Origin: Neisseriaceae bacterium
GTDB lineage: Bacteria > Pseudomonadota > Gammaproteobacteria > Burkholderiales > Neisseriaceae
Assembly: GCA_017989485.1 (NCBI GenBank)
Contig: JAGNPU010000172.1
Coordinates: forward strand, 1 to 5,036
Direction of reading: 5' to 3'
DNA length: 5,036 nucleotides
This document shows, in pieces, positions 1 to 5,033 of this stretch. Positions within the stretch are counted from its first letter, which is position 1, and the number at the start of each line of letters is the position of its first letter. Position numbers and translations under genes: made by a program. The notes beneath the pieces were generated by a model. The model was given only the letters and a program-made list of their open reading frames with translations. It did no database searches and had not been told where the DNA came from.

Positions 1-44
1 CTCCAGGGGAGTGGCCTTTATTGTGGCGACCGCATCATCAACGC
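1..44. other. Window edge downstream of pyrE, no gene seen
   Basis: This short stretch follows the pyrE stop codon on the minus strand. It contains no ORF of any length and no clear hairpin plus T-tract that would serve as a pyrE terminator. The terminator or the next gene of a pyrE transcript may lie beyond the window edge. Confidence 0.5.
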
Positions 45-689
45 TTAGGCATCGACGCCATATTGATCGCGATAGGCTTGGACCTTGGGCAGGTGTTCGG
101 CCAAGTTGGGGTCTTGGTTGACCAGTGCCAAGAGGTCTTTTAAGGTGGCAATGGCCACGGCGGGCAGGCCGAACTGCTGGCTGACTTCTTGAACGGCAGA
201 CAGTTCGCCCTGGCCTTTTTCCATCCGGTCTAGGGCAATCGCCACGCCGGCTGGGGTGGCGCCTGCGGCCTGGATCAGGCGCACCGATTCACGCACCGAG
301 GTGCCCGCTGAAATCACATCATCAATAATCAATACTTTGCCCTGTAGGGGCGCGCCGACCAATACGCCGCCTTCGCCGTGGTCTTTGGCTTCTTTGCGAT
401 TGTAGGCAAAGGGCACGTTAATGCCCTGTTCTGCCAGCGCCATGCTGGTGGCTGCGGCCAGAATAATGCCTTTGTAGGCGGGGCCGAAAAGCATGTCAAA
501 AGACACGTTGCTGTCGATGATCGCCTGAGCGTAAAAGCGCGCTAGGGTTAGGGTGCTTAAACCGTCGTTAAACAGGCCGGCATTAAAGAAGTAGGGCGAT
601 AGGCGGCCGGCCTTGGTGGTGAAGGCACCGAATTTTAACACTTCTTGTTTTAGGGCGAATTGCAAGAAGTCTTGGCGAAAATCTGACAT
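45..689 (-). CDS. pyrE: Orotate phosphoribosyltransferase (PyrE)
   Basis: This cytoplasmic enzyme transfers the phosphoribosyl group of PRPP to orotate, giving OMP and pyrophosphate, the fifth step of de novo UMP synthesis. The 214-residue product matches the usual bacterial length (about 213). Visible motifs are the N-terminal substrate loop ([15 protein letters not shown], residues 24-38, with K26), the flexible catalytic loop [13 protein letters not shown] (96-108, with K103 and H105) and the PRPP-binding signature [13 protein letters not shown] (119-131, acidic pair D123-D124). No key residue is missing, so it should be active as the usual dimer. The ATG at 689 is preceded by AGGAA (699-695 on the minus strand) with 5-nt spacing, which supports this start. 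It is divergent from the exonuclease III gene, with a 56-nt gap. I see no pyrimidine attenuator in that gap, which is too short for one. The family assignment is firm; regulation is not visible. Confidence 0.97.
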   Translation of the reverse strand: MSDFRQDFLQFALKQEVLKFGAFTTKAGRLSPYFFNAGLFNDGLSTLTLARFYAQAIIDSNVSFDMLFGPAYKGIILAAATSMALAEQGINVPFAYNRKEAKDHGEGGVLVGAPLQGKVLIIDDVISAGTSVRESVRLIQAAGATPAGVAIALDRMEKGQGELSAVQEVSQQFGLPAVAIATLKDLLALVNQDPNLAEHLPKVQAYRDQYGVDA

Positions 690-711
690 GAATGTTCCTA
701 GTGGTTATAAT
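683..711 (+). promoter_or_regulatory. Sigma-70 promoter of the exonuclease III operon
   Basis: CTGACA at 683-688 and a perfect TATAAT at 706-711 are separated by exactly 17 nt, an 11/12 match to the consensus. The expected start is near 718, giving a leader of about 28 nt to the GTG at 746. The -35 hexamer overlaps the CAT (687-689) that is the start codon of divergent pyrE. RNA polymerase bound here would therefore cover the pyrE translation start region and may interfere with pyrE transcription. Confidence 0.75.
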
Positions 712-726
712 CAATAAACTTTATTA

Positions 727-755
727 ATGATACACGAGGTTCACAGTGTTTAGAA
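727..755 (-). promoter_or_regulatory. Possible weak pyrE promoter
   Basis: Read on the minus strand, TTCTAA (755-750) and TATCAT (732-727) are 17 nt apart. That is 3/6 and 5/6 matches to sigma-70 boxes. Transcription would start near 720 and give a leader of about 30 nt before the pyrE ATG. The -35 box lies inside the first codons of the divergent exonuclease gene. The TTATAA around 705-710 is too close to the pyrE Shine-Dalgarno sequence to act as its -10. The call is tentative. Confidence 0.3.
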
Positions 756-1522
756 TCATCAGCGCCAACGTTAATGGCATTCGTTCTGCCACCCGTAAAG
801 GGTTTATTGAGTATATTGCCACCTCAGGGGCCGACATAGTCTGCGTGCAAGAATTAAAAGCACAAGAGGCCGACCTGACCGAAGAGATGAAGTCACCGCA
901 CGGCATGTATGGGGTGTGGCACTGCGCCGAGAAAAAAGGCTATAGCGGCGTGGCCATTTACAGCAAAGAAAAACCAACGTCGGTGCAAATCGGCATGGGC
1001 GTGCCCGAGTTCGATCAAGAAGGCCGCTTTGTGCGCGCCGATTTTGGCGAGCTGGTGGTGATTTCCCTATACTTGCCGTCGGGCACCAGCGCCGATGTGC
1101 GCCAAGAAGTGAAATATCGGTTTTTGGCGGCCTTCTTGCCGATGTTGGCCGAGCTGAAGGCACAGCATAAGCAGGTGGTGGTGTGTGGCGATTGGAACAT
1201 TGCCCACAACAACATCGACATCAAAAACTGGAAGGGCAACCTGAAAAATTCGGGCTTTTTGCCCGAAGAGCGCGCTTGGCTCACCCAGGTCATCGATGAG
1301 CTAGGCTGGGTGGATATTTGGCGCACGCTGTACCCGGAAGAGCCAGGCTACACCTGGTGGAGCAATCGGGGTCAGGCCTACGCCAACAACGTGGGTTGGC
1401 GCATCGATTACCACATGCAAACCCCGGGTTTGGCACAGCATGCGCGGTCGGCGCATGTGTATAAAGAGGTCAAATTTTCAGATCATGCGCCGCTGGTGGT
1501 GGATTATGACCTGGCAAGATGA
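746..1522 (+). CDS. xth: Exodeoxyribonuclease III / AP endonuclease
   Basis: This Mg-dependent enzyme of the exonuclease III / APE1 family cuts the backbone 5' of abasic sites and trims blocked 3' ends in base-excision repair. The 258-residue product has the whole EEP-fold active site: ANVNGIR (residues 7-13), CVQELK with E36, SLYLPSG with Y109, GDWNIAH with D149 and N151, RIDY with D221, and SDHAP with D246-H247. From memory it resembles the neisserial AP endonuclease NApe. Like NApe it has glycine (G170, in NSGFLPEE) at the position where the paralogue NExo is reported to carry a histidine that blocks AP-site cutting, so full AP endonuclease activity is likely; this is inference. The start is GTG, chosen because GAGG at 736-739 lies 6 nt upstream and the protein begins at the family's N-terminus (MFRIISANVNG). 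It is probably the first gene of an operon, and its last 17 nt overlap the next gene. Confidence 0.96.
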   Translation: MFRIISANVNGIRSATRKGFIEYIATSGADIVCVQELKAQEADLTEEMKSPHGMYGVWHCAEKKGYSGVAIYSKEKPTSVQIGMGVPEFDQEGRFVRADFGELVVISLYLPSGTSADVRQEVKYRFLAAFLPMLAELKAQHKQVVVCGDWNIAHNNIDIKNWKGNLKNSGFLPEERAWLTQVIDELGWVDIWRTLYPEEPGYTWWSNRGQAYANNVGWRIDYHMQTPGLAQHARSAHVYKEVKFSDHAPLVVDYDLAR

Positions 1523-2036
1523 TGTGTTGCTGTTGCTGGTTGCCGACGCCAGCGTGCCGCGTAAAGGCCTGTGGCTAGACACGTGGTTGCGCAGCTATCC
1601 TACCGCCATCGACGTGGTGTGCGCATCGGACGAGCCGGCCAGCGCGTGGCAGGCGCGCTTGAACGAGGTGATTGACGCCCACCTTGGGCCGGTGTTTGTG
1701 GTCGCTCATGGCGTGGGCGTGTTGGCGACGCTGGCTTGGGTGGCGCAGGCATCGTTGCGCACGCAAGGGCGGGTGAAGGGGGCTATTTTGGCGGCGCCCG
1801 TGTGCCTGCCTGAGCACGATGAGCGCCAGGCGGTGCTGCGGCGTGCCCGAGTGTGTTTTCCGACGGCGCTGGTGTGCAGTGACAACGACGACTATTGTTC
1901 TGTGGCCGCGGCCAGTGCCCTGGCGCAAAGCTGTGGGGCGCGGCTGATGAATCGCGGGCCGTTAGGCCATATGACCGAGGGTTTAGGGTCGTGGCAATGG
2001 GGCATGAAATTGATGCAGGAACTCTTGTTGGCCTAG
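1506..2036 (+). CDS. RBBP9/YdeN-type alpha/beta hydrolase fold protein lacking its nucleophile
   Basis: The 176-residue product fits the small alpha/beta hydrolases related to RBBP9 and YdeN (usually about 180-190 residues), which act as serine hydrolases. The family's C-terminal half is clear: CSDNDDYCS (residues 124-132, matching the usual SxNDPYCS, catalytic Asp probably D128) and LGHMTEGLGSW (152-162, matching GHxNxxSGxGxW, catalytic H155). The nucleophile elbow reads VVAHGVGVL, however, with G69 (codon GGC, 1710-1712) in place of the serine of the usual AHSxG. The N-terminal loop, normally a PG[LW]xxS-like motif after the first strand, reads VADASVPRKGLW. Catalysis by the usual mechanism therefore looks lost, although the frame is intact and the fold seems kept. 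I chose the ATG at 1506, which overlaps the exonuclease gene by 17 nt and has GGTGG just upstream. An in-frame ATG at 1440 would add 22 residues that belong only to the exonuclease frame. The role is unknown, and translation is probably coupled to the upstream gene. Confidence 0.8.
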   Translation: MTWQDDVLLLLVADASVPRKGLWLDTWLRSYPTAIDVVCASDEPASAWQARLNEVIDAHLGPVFVVAHGVGVLATLAWVAQASLRTQGRVKGAILAAPVCLPEHDERQAVLRRARVCFPTALVCSDNDDYCSVAAASALAQSCGARLMNRGPLGHMTEGLGSWQWGMKLMQELLLA

Positions 2037-2054
2037 GCCGGCCGTTAGGGTGGC

Positions 2055-2777
2055 ATGATAGACATTATTTACCAGGACGAACACTTGGTGGCGGTGAACA
2101 AGCCTGCGGGTTGGTTGGTGCACCGCAGCTGGTTGGACAAGCACGAAACCGTGTTTGTGATGCAAACCGTGCGCGATCAAATCAATCAGCACGTGTTTAC
2201 CGTGCACCGCCTCGATCGGCCGACTTCGGGGGTGCTGCTGATGGCCTTGTCGCGCGAAGTGGCTCAGGCCTTATCCAAGCAGTTTGAGGCGCACGAAGTT
2301 GAAAAAACCTATTGGGCTTGGGTGCGCGGCCACGTAACGGCCGCGCAGCACATTGATTATCCCTTATTGCAGCAGTTGGATAAAATCGCCGATGAGCGGG
2401 CCACTCAGGCGCCCAAGCTGGAAGAGGCCGTCACCGACTGTTGGCCGCTGGCCCTGGCGGAGGCACCGATTGCGGTTGGGCGCTACCCAACGGCGCGCTA
2501 CACCCTGATGGCGCTGACGCCTAAGACGGGTCGTAAGCATCAGCTACGGCGACACCTTAAGCATATTTTCCACCCCATTATTGGGGACACCACCCACGGT
2601 GACCTACATCAAAATAGAGGGTTTTCAGCCCATACCGGCGTGTCCAGAATGTTGTTGCACGCGCGCGAATTGCGCTTAAGTCATCCGGTGACGGGCGTGC
2701 CACTGCGCCTACAGGCGTCGGTGGACGATGCCTGGCGACGGGTTCATGACGTGCTGGCCGTGCCCTTGCCTGATTGA
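2055..2777 (+). CDS. truC: tRNA pseudouridine(65) synthase TruC
   Basis: This RluA-family pseudouridine synthase converts U65 in the T-stem side of the acceptor region of certain tRNAs to pseudouridine. The 240-residue product is co-linear with E. coli TruC from residue 1 (IIYQDEHLVAVNKPAGWLVH). It carries the RluA active-site motif HRLDRPTSG (51-59, catalytic D54), the TruC-type stretches LVHRSWLD (21-28) and QLDKIAD (107-113), the substrate-binding block LTPKTGRKHQLRRHL (154-168) and RMLLHA (198-203). There is no S4 domain, as expected for TruC. E. coli TruC is some 20 residues longer at the C-terminus; the catalytic part is complete here. The start ATG follows AGGG (2047-2050) at a short spacing and lies 18 nt after the hydrolase stop, so the gene is probably the last of the three-gene operon that ends at the adjacent terminator. 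Confidence 0.95.
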   Translation: MIDIIYQDEHLVAVNKPAGWLVHRSWLDKHETVFVMQTVRDQINQHVFTVHRLDRPTSGVLLMALSREVAQALSKQFEAHEVEKTYWAWVRGHVTAAQHIDYPLLQQLDKIADERATQAPKLEEAVTDCWPLALAEAPIAVGRYPTARYTLMALTPKTGRKHQLRRHLKHIFHPIIGDTTHGDLHQNRGFSAHTGVSRMLLHARELRLSHPVTGVPLRLQASVDDAWRRVHDVLAVPLPD

Positions 2778-2789
2778 TGCACACAGAAC

Positions 2790-2828
2790 AAAGCCGTTGC
2801 GCCCAATGCGGGCAGCAACGGCTTTTTT
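2790..2828 (+). terminator. Intrinsic terminator of the exonuclease-truC operon
   Basis: An 11-bp stem pairs AAAGCCGTTGC (2790-2800) with GCAACGGCTTT (2815-2825). Inside it is a GCCC/GGGC stem (2801-2804 with 2810-2813), a 5-nt loop and one bulged A at 2814. The stem runs into a T6 tract at 2823-2828. It sits 12 nt after the truC stop codon and 11 nt from the convergent cysB stop. On the minus strand the following tract is only TTTGTTCTG, so it would be a weaker terminator for cysB. Confidence 0.92.
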
Positions 2829-2839
2829 GTTTGGCCGGC

Positions 2840-3790
2840 TTAAATTGAGAAGTCGTCGATGACAGGGTCGTACAGCATTTGCTCGACGCGGGCTTTGGTC
2901 AGGCTCGGTGCAAACAGTTCGATGAAGTGGTAGGCGTAACCGCGCAGGTAGGCATCGTTGCGCAAGGCGATTTTGGTGGTCGATGGTTCAAATAAATGAG
3001 CCGCTGACAGCAAGACCAAATCGTCGTCCTGTTCGGGTTCATAGGCCATGCTGGCGATGAGGCCAACGCCTAAGTCAAGGCGCACATAGGTTTTGATGAC
3101 GTCGGTGTCGACGGCAGACAGCGCCACGCGAGGCTCGGGAATATTGTGTTGGGCAAAGGCCTTGGCAATGTGAGAGCCCTCATGAAAGGCAAAGTCGTAG
3201 GTGATCAGTGGGTATTCGGTCAGGTCTTGTAGGCTTAAAGGGCGCTCAAGCAGGCTTAAAGGGTGATTCTTTGGCACTATGACGCTGCGATTCCATTCGT
3301 CGCAGGGCAAGGTGGTGATGTGGTCGACCGGGCTAAAGTTCTCGGTCAAAATGGCGAAGTCAACAATGCCCTCGGTGAGGAACTCGGTGATCTCCTTCGG
3401 GCTCCCCTGTTTGATGACGAGCTGCACCTGTGGCCTATTTTTCACAAATTGAGACACAATTTTGGGCAGGGCGTAGCGTGCCTGGGTGTGGGTGGTCGCA
3501 ATCGACAGGGTGCCCGCATCGGTTTGGGCGAATTCGGCGCCAATTTGCTTGATGTTGTGGGTGTCTTTTAAGATGCGCTCAGCCAGCTGTAGCACGAGAT
3601 GGCCGGGTTCGGTAATGCCCACGACGCGCTTGCCTCGGCGGATGAAAATTTGCACGTTGAGCTCTTCTTCGAGCAGTTTAATCTGTTTGGAAATGCCTGG
3701 CTGGGAGGTGAATAAGGCTTCCGCCGCTTGCGACACATTCAAATTGTGCTTGGCGACTTCTAAAATATACCGTAATTGTTGTAGTTTCAT
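2840..3790 (-). CDS. cysB: LysR-type transcriptional regulator CysB
   Basis: CysB is the master activator of sulfate uptake and cysteine synthesis genes; it acts as a tetramer and responds to N-acetylserine or O-acetylserine. The 316-residue product begins MKLQQLRYI, the exact start of enterobacterial CysB. It has the winged helix-turn-helix at about residues 16-45 (NLNVSQAAEALFTSQPGISK) and the CysB/Cbl ligand-pocket signature TTHTQARYALP (99-109), whose T100, T102 and Q103 match the sulfate-binding residues known in Klebsiella CysB. DVIKTYVRLDLGVG near residue 230 is also typical. An in-frame ATG at 3829 would add 13 residues (MVFILPFFLPAAH). Family conservation favours 3790, although neither start has a clear Shine-Dalgarno sequence. 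A homopolymer of nine T (coding strand) lies 14-22 nt upstream of the chosen start. The gene stands alone, convergent with truC and divergent from rmpM. Its targets are not in this window. Confidence 0.94.
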   Translation of the reverse strand: MKLQQLRYILEVAKHNLNVSQAAEALFTSQPGISKQIKLLEEELNVQIFIRRGKRVVGITEPGHLVLQLAERILKDTHNIKQIGAEFAQTDAGTLSIATTHTQARYALPKIVSQFVKNRPQVQLVIKQGSPKEITEFLTEGIVDFAILTENFSPVDHITTLPCDEWNRSVIVPKNHPLSLLERPLSLQDLTEYPLITYDFAFHEGSHIAKAFAQHNIPEPRVALSAVDTDVIKTYVRLDLGVGLIASMAYEPEQDDDLVLLSAAHLFEPSTTKIALRNDAYLRGYAYHFIELFAPSLTKARVEQMLYDPVIDDFSI

Positions 3791-3803
3791 GTGGGCCGCC
3801 GGC

Positions 3804-3812
3804 AAAAAAAAA
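3804..3812. repeat. A9/T9 homopolymer upstream of cysB
   Basis: Nine consecutive A on the plus strand read as nine T on the cysB coding strand, ending 14 nt before the cysB ATG at 3790. If translation began at the upstream ATG (3829), the tract would encode Phe-Phe within the extension, and slippage there would break the frame. If translation begins at 3790, it lies in the untranslated leader. Confidence 0.9.
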
Positions 3813-3842
3813 GGTAAGATAAAAACCATGATGGTGGTGACG

Positions 3843-3848
3843 ACTATA
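3843..3848 (-). promoter_or_regulatory. Possible -10 box for cysB
   Basis: TATAGT on the minus strand (3848-3843) would place a transcription start near 3836 and a leader of about 46 nt before the cysB ATG. At 15-18 nt upstream no hexamer resembles TTGACA (the 17-nt position reads CAGCAA). If real, this would be a weak or activator-dependent promoter. Only the -10 box can be supported. Confidence 0.3.
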
Positions 3849-4141
3849 GCTTACTACAAATTGAATTGCTGTGTGTGTTGTAACAAGGAGACAAACTTTA
3901 GGCTATTTTTGAAGGGCGTCGTGAAATTGTTCACTGGGTTCAGTTTTAAGGTTTTCTAGCATGGAAAGGCTGATTTGATTGGGCCTTTAGTCATCCCTAA
4001 GATGAATTTGGCATTTCTATTTTTGGATAGTTATGGCATAATGTTGTGGATTACCAACAGTTTTTCGGTCTTGAAATGAAAAATTGTTGTAAATAAGTGA
4101 CAGTCGACGCTGCTTTAGGCAGAATGGAAGACGTTTACTTT

Positions 4142-4233
4142 TAAGCGATAGGCTAGAGGCTTTATTTGCGAAACTATTGACAGCTGGTCTTGAGCTTTCT
4201 ATAGTTCCAACAAGGTTTTTAAGATATCGCTTA
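4142..4233. repeat. 9-bp inverted repeat bracketing the rmpM promoter
   Basis: TAAGCGATA (4142-4150) is the exact reverse complement of TATCGCTTA (4225-4233). The arms are 74 nt apart with the -35/-10 boxes of the rmpM promoter between them. The right arm overlaps a second small palindrome, TCGCTTAGCGA (4227-4237). A perfect 9-bp pair somewhere in an AT-rich region of this size could arise by chance, so a regulatory role is only a suggestion. Confidence 0.4.
4177..4205 (+). promoter_or_regulatory. Strong sigma-70 promoter of rmpM
   Basis: A perfect TTGACA (4177-4182) and TATAGT (4200-4205, 5/6) are separated by 17 nt, an 11/12 match to consensus. Transcription should start near 4212, giving a leader of about 110 nt before the rmpM ATG. 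Such a strong promoter suits an abundant outer-membrane-associated protein. Confidence 0.8.
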
Positions 4234-4322
4234 GCGACTACTATTATTATTTTGTGATTGCTTCACGTTCAAGTATGATTAATGTATTTGTGGCGTCACA
4301 TTTTTTTGAATGAGGGAATAAC

Positions 4323-4985
4323 ATGACCAAACAGCTTAAATTAAGCGCATTGCTTATCGCTTTAGCCGCTTCATCAAGCGTTTATGCCGAATCTTTTGCA
4401 TCTAAAAGAGGCTACACTGGCGATTTAACCGAAGATACAGTGGTACGTAACAGCTACGGCGAGTGCTGGGAAAATACCTACCTAAACAAATCTGTAGATG
4501 GCTTGGTTGAGTGTGGCGACGCAGTTGCTGCTGTTGCGCCTGCCGCTCCTACATTCGTTGACGAAACCGTTCGCTTGTCAGCTAACTTCTTGTTTGGTTT
4601 TGACCGCGCTACTTTGCGTAACGAAGCGTTAGAAACGTTGAATCCTTTGGTTCAACGTTTGCGTAACACTGAAGTTGAAAGCGTACGCGTTCAAGGTCAT
4701 ACCGACTTTATGGGTGCTGATGCTTACAACCAAAAATTGTCTGAAGAGCGTGCAAACGCTGTTCGTAACTACTTAGTAAACAATGGCGTGCCAGCCGACA
4801 AAGTAGTTGCTGAAGGCTTTGGTAAAACCCAAGCCAAAATGACTGAACAGTGTAAAGCTGAAGTAGCGAAATTGGGCAACAAAGTTTCTGCTGCGAAAAA
4901 ACGTTTGGTTCAAATCGACTGTATCGAACCTGATCGTCGTGTAGACCTATTGATCCGTACTCAAGTACGTCGTCAAGTTAAATAA
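4323..4985 (+). CDS. rmpM: RmpM-like OmpA-family peptidoglycan-binding protein
   Basis: This periplasmic protein is expected to tie outer-membrane porins to peptidoglycan, as RmpM (class 4 protein, Rmp/PIII) does in Neisseria. The 220-residue product has a signal peptide ([22 protein letters not shown], cleaved after A22 at VYA), a short N-terminal domain with NSYGECWEN and VECGD (C48 and C64, likely a disulfide), a brief Ala/Pro linker (about 68-77) and a C-terminal OmpA domain. In that domain FGFD (91-94), the motif GHTDFMG (125-131, D128) and the NQKLSEERA block (136-144, R143) are the peptidoglycan-binding elements. An insertion with C177 and C200 before EPDRRVD (202-208) is typical of RmpM. 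There is no N-terminal beta-barrel. As I recall, Neisseria RmpM is about 242 residues, so linker and C-terminal tail are shorter here. GAGGG (4312-4316) lies 6 nt before the ATG. Codons favour CGT, GTT and GCT, unlike the GC-ending codons of the other genes, as in highly expressed genes. Confidence 0.9.
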   Translation: MTKQLKLSALLIALAASSSVYAESFASKRGYTGDLTEDTVVRNSYGECWENTYLNKSVDGLVECGDAVAAVAPAAPTFVDETVRLSANFLFGFDRATLRNEALETLNPLVQRLRNTEVESVRVQGHTDFMGADAYNQKLSEERANAVRNYLVNNGVPADKVVAEGFGKTQAKMTEQCKAEVAKLGNKVSAAKKRLVQIDCIEPDRRVDLLIRTQVRRQVK

Positions 4986-5001
4986 TTGACCCTTAGTCAA
5001 T
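4985..5001 (+). other. Small hairpin just after rmpM
   Basis: ATTGAC (4985-4990) and GTCAAT (4996-5001) form a 6-bp stem with a 5-nt loop, starting at the last base of the rmpM stop codon. No T-tract follows directly, so it is not a terminator by itself. It may stabilise the 3' end of the mRNA or simply be a chance palindrome. Confidence 0.4.
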
Positions 5002-5006
5002 GATTT

Positions 5007-5033
5007 AAAAAACCCGCTTCGGCGGGTTTTTTT
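5007..5033 (+). terminator. Intrinsic terminator of rmpM
   Basis: CCCGC (5013-5017) and GCGGG (5022-5026) close a stable TTCG tetraloop, flanked by A6 (5007-5012) and T7 (5027-5033) that extend the stem. This is a textbook Rho-independent terminator 21 nt after the stop codon. The A-tract on the left means it could also work for a convergent gene to the right of the window. Confidence 0.95.

Larger units (their letters stand above)
3791..4322. other. Long AT-rich intergenic region between cysB and rmpM
   Basis: About 530 nt separate the divergent cysB and rmpM starts, and no convincing protein gene lies between them. It holds the T9 tract and possible -10 box of cysB on the left, and the rmpM promoter, inverted repeat and leader on the right. 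The middle part (about 3850-4140) is largely unexplained. It has only tiny ORFs, the longest noted being 25 codons (4002-4079) without a Shine-Dalgarno sequence. There is also an extended -10-like TGGCATAAT at 4034-4042 with a poor -35. I see no tRNA, no intrinsic terminator and no long repeat. Confidence 0.7.

Noticed and set aside
804..1326. Minus-strand ORFs inside the exonuclease III gene
   Set aside because: They are antisense shadows, Arg/Ser-rich without motifs or ribosome sites, and the plus-strand gene has every catalytic residue.
1440..1505. Upstream in-frame ATG giving a 198-residue version of the hydrolase-fold protein
   Set aside because: The extra 22 residues come entirely from the exonuclease III coding region in another frame and have no place in the family. 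The ATG at 1506 puts the first beta strand (DDVLLLLVADA) at the N-terminus.
1803..1816. GCCTGCCTGAGC as a variant DNA uptake sequence
   Set aside because: It matches the AGGCTGCCTGAA variant at only 9 of 12 positions, and the codons (Val-Cys-Leu-Pro-Glu) explain it within the hydrolase-fold gene.
1895..2287. Plus-strand ORF of 130 codons spanning the hydrolase-truC junction
   Set aside because: It overlaps both genes in another frame, matches no family I know and has no ribosome site; it is a shadow of GC-rich coding sequence.
3486..3959. Plus-strand ORF of 157 codons antisense to the cysB 5' end
   Set aside because: About two thirds is the complement of well conserved cysB codons and the rest is AT-rich intergenic sequence. 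It is Cys/Ser-rich with no domain.
4002..4079. Small hydrophobic ORF (25 codons, MNLAFLFLDSYG...) followed by a 6-codon ORF with an ATGA overlap
   Set aside because: There is no Shine-Dalgarno sequence, and ORFs of this size are expected by chance in an AT-rich gap. The hydrophobic content follows from T-rich codons.
4243..4272. Minus-strand TTGAAC-18-AATAAT as a possible distant cysB promoter
   Set aside because: It would give a cysB leader of over 400 nt and head-on conflict with rmpM. Such matches are common in AT-rich DNA.
4289..4307. TGTG-GCGT-CACA hairpin followed by T7, resembling an attenuator upstream of rmpM
   Set aside because: A 4-bp stem with only two G-C pairs is too weak for intrinsic termination, and it lies just before a strong ribosome site of a gene that should be highly expressed.
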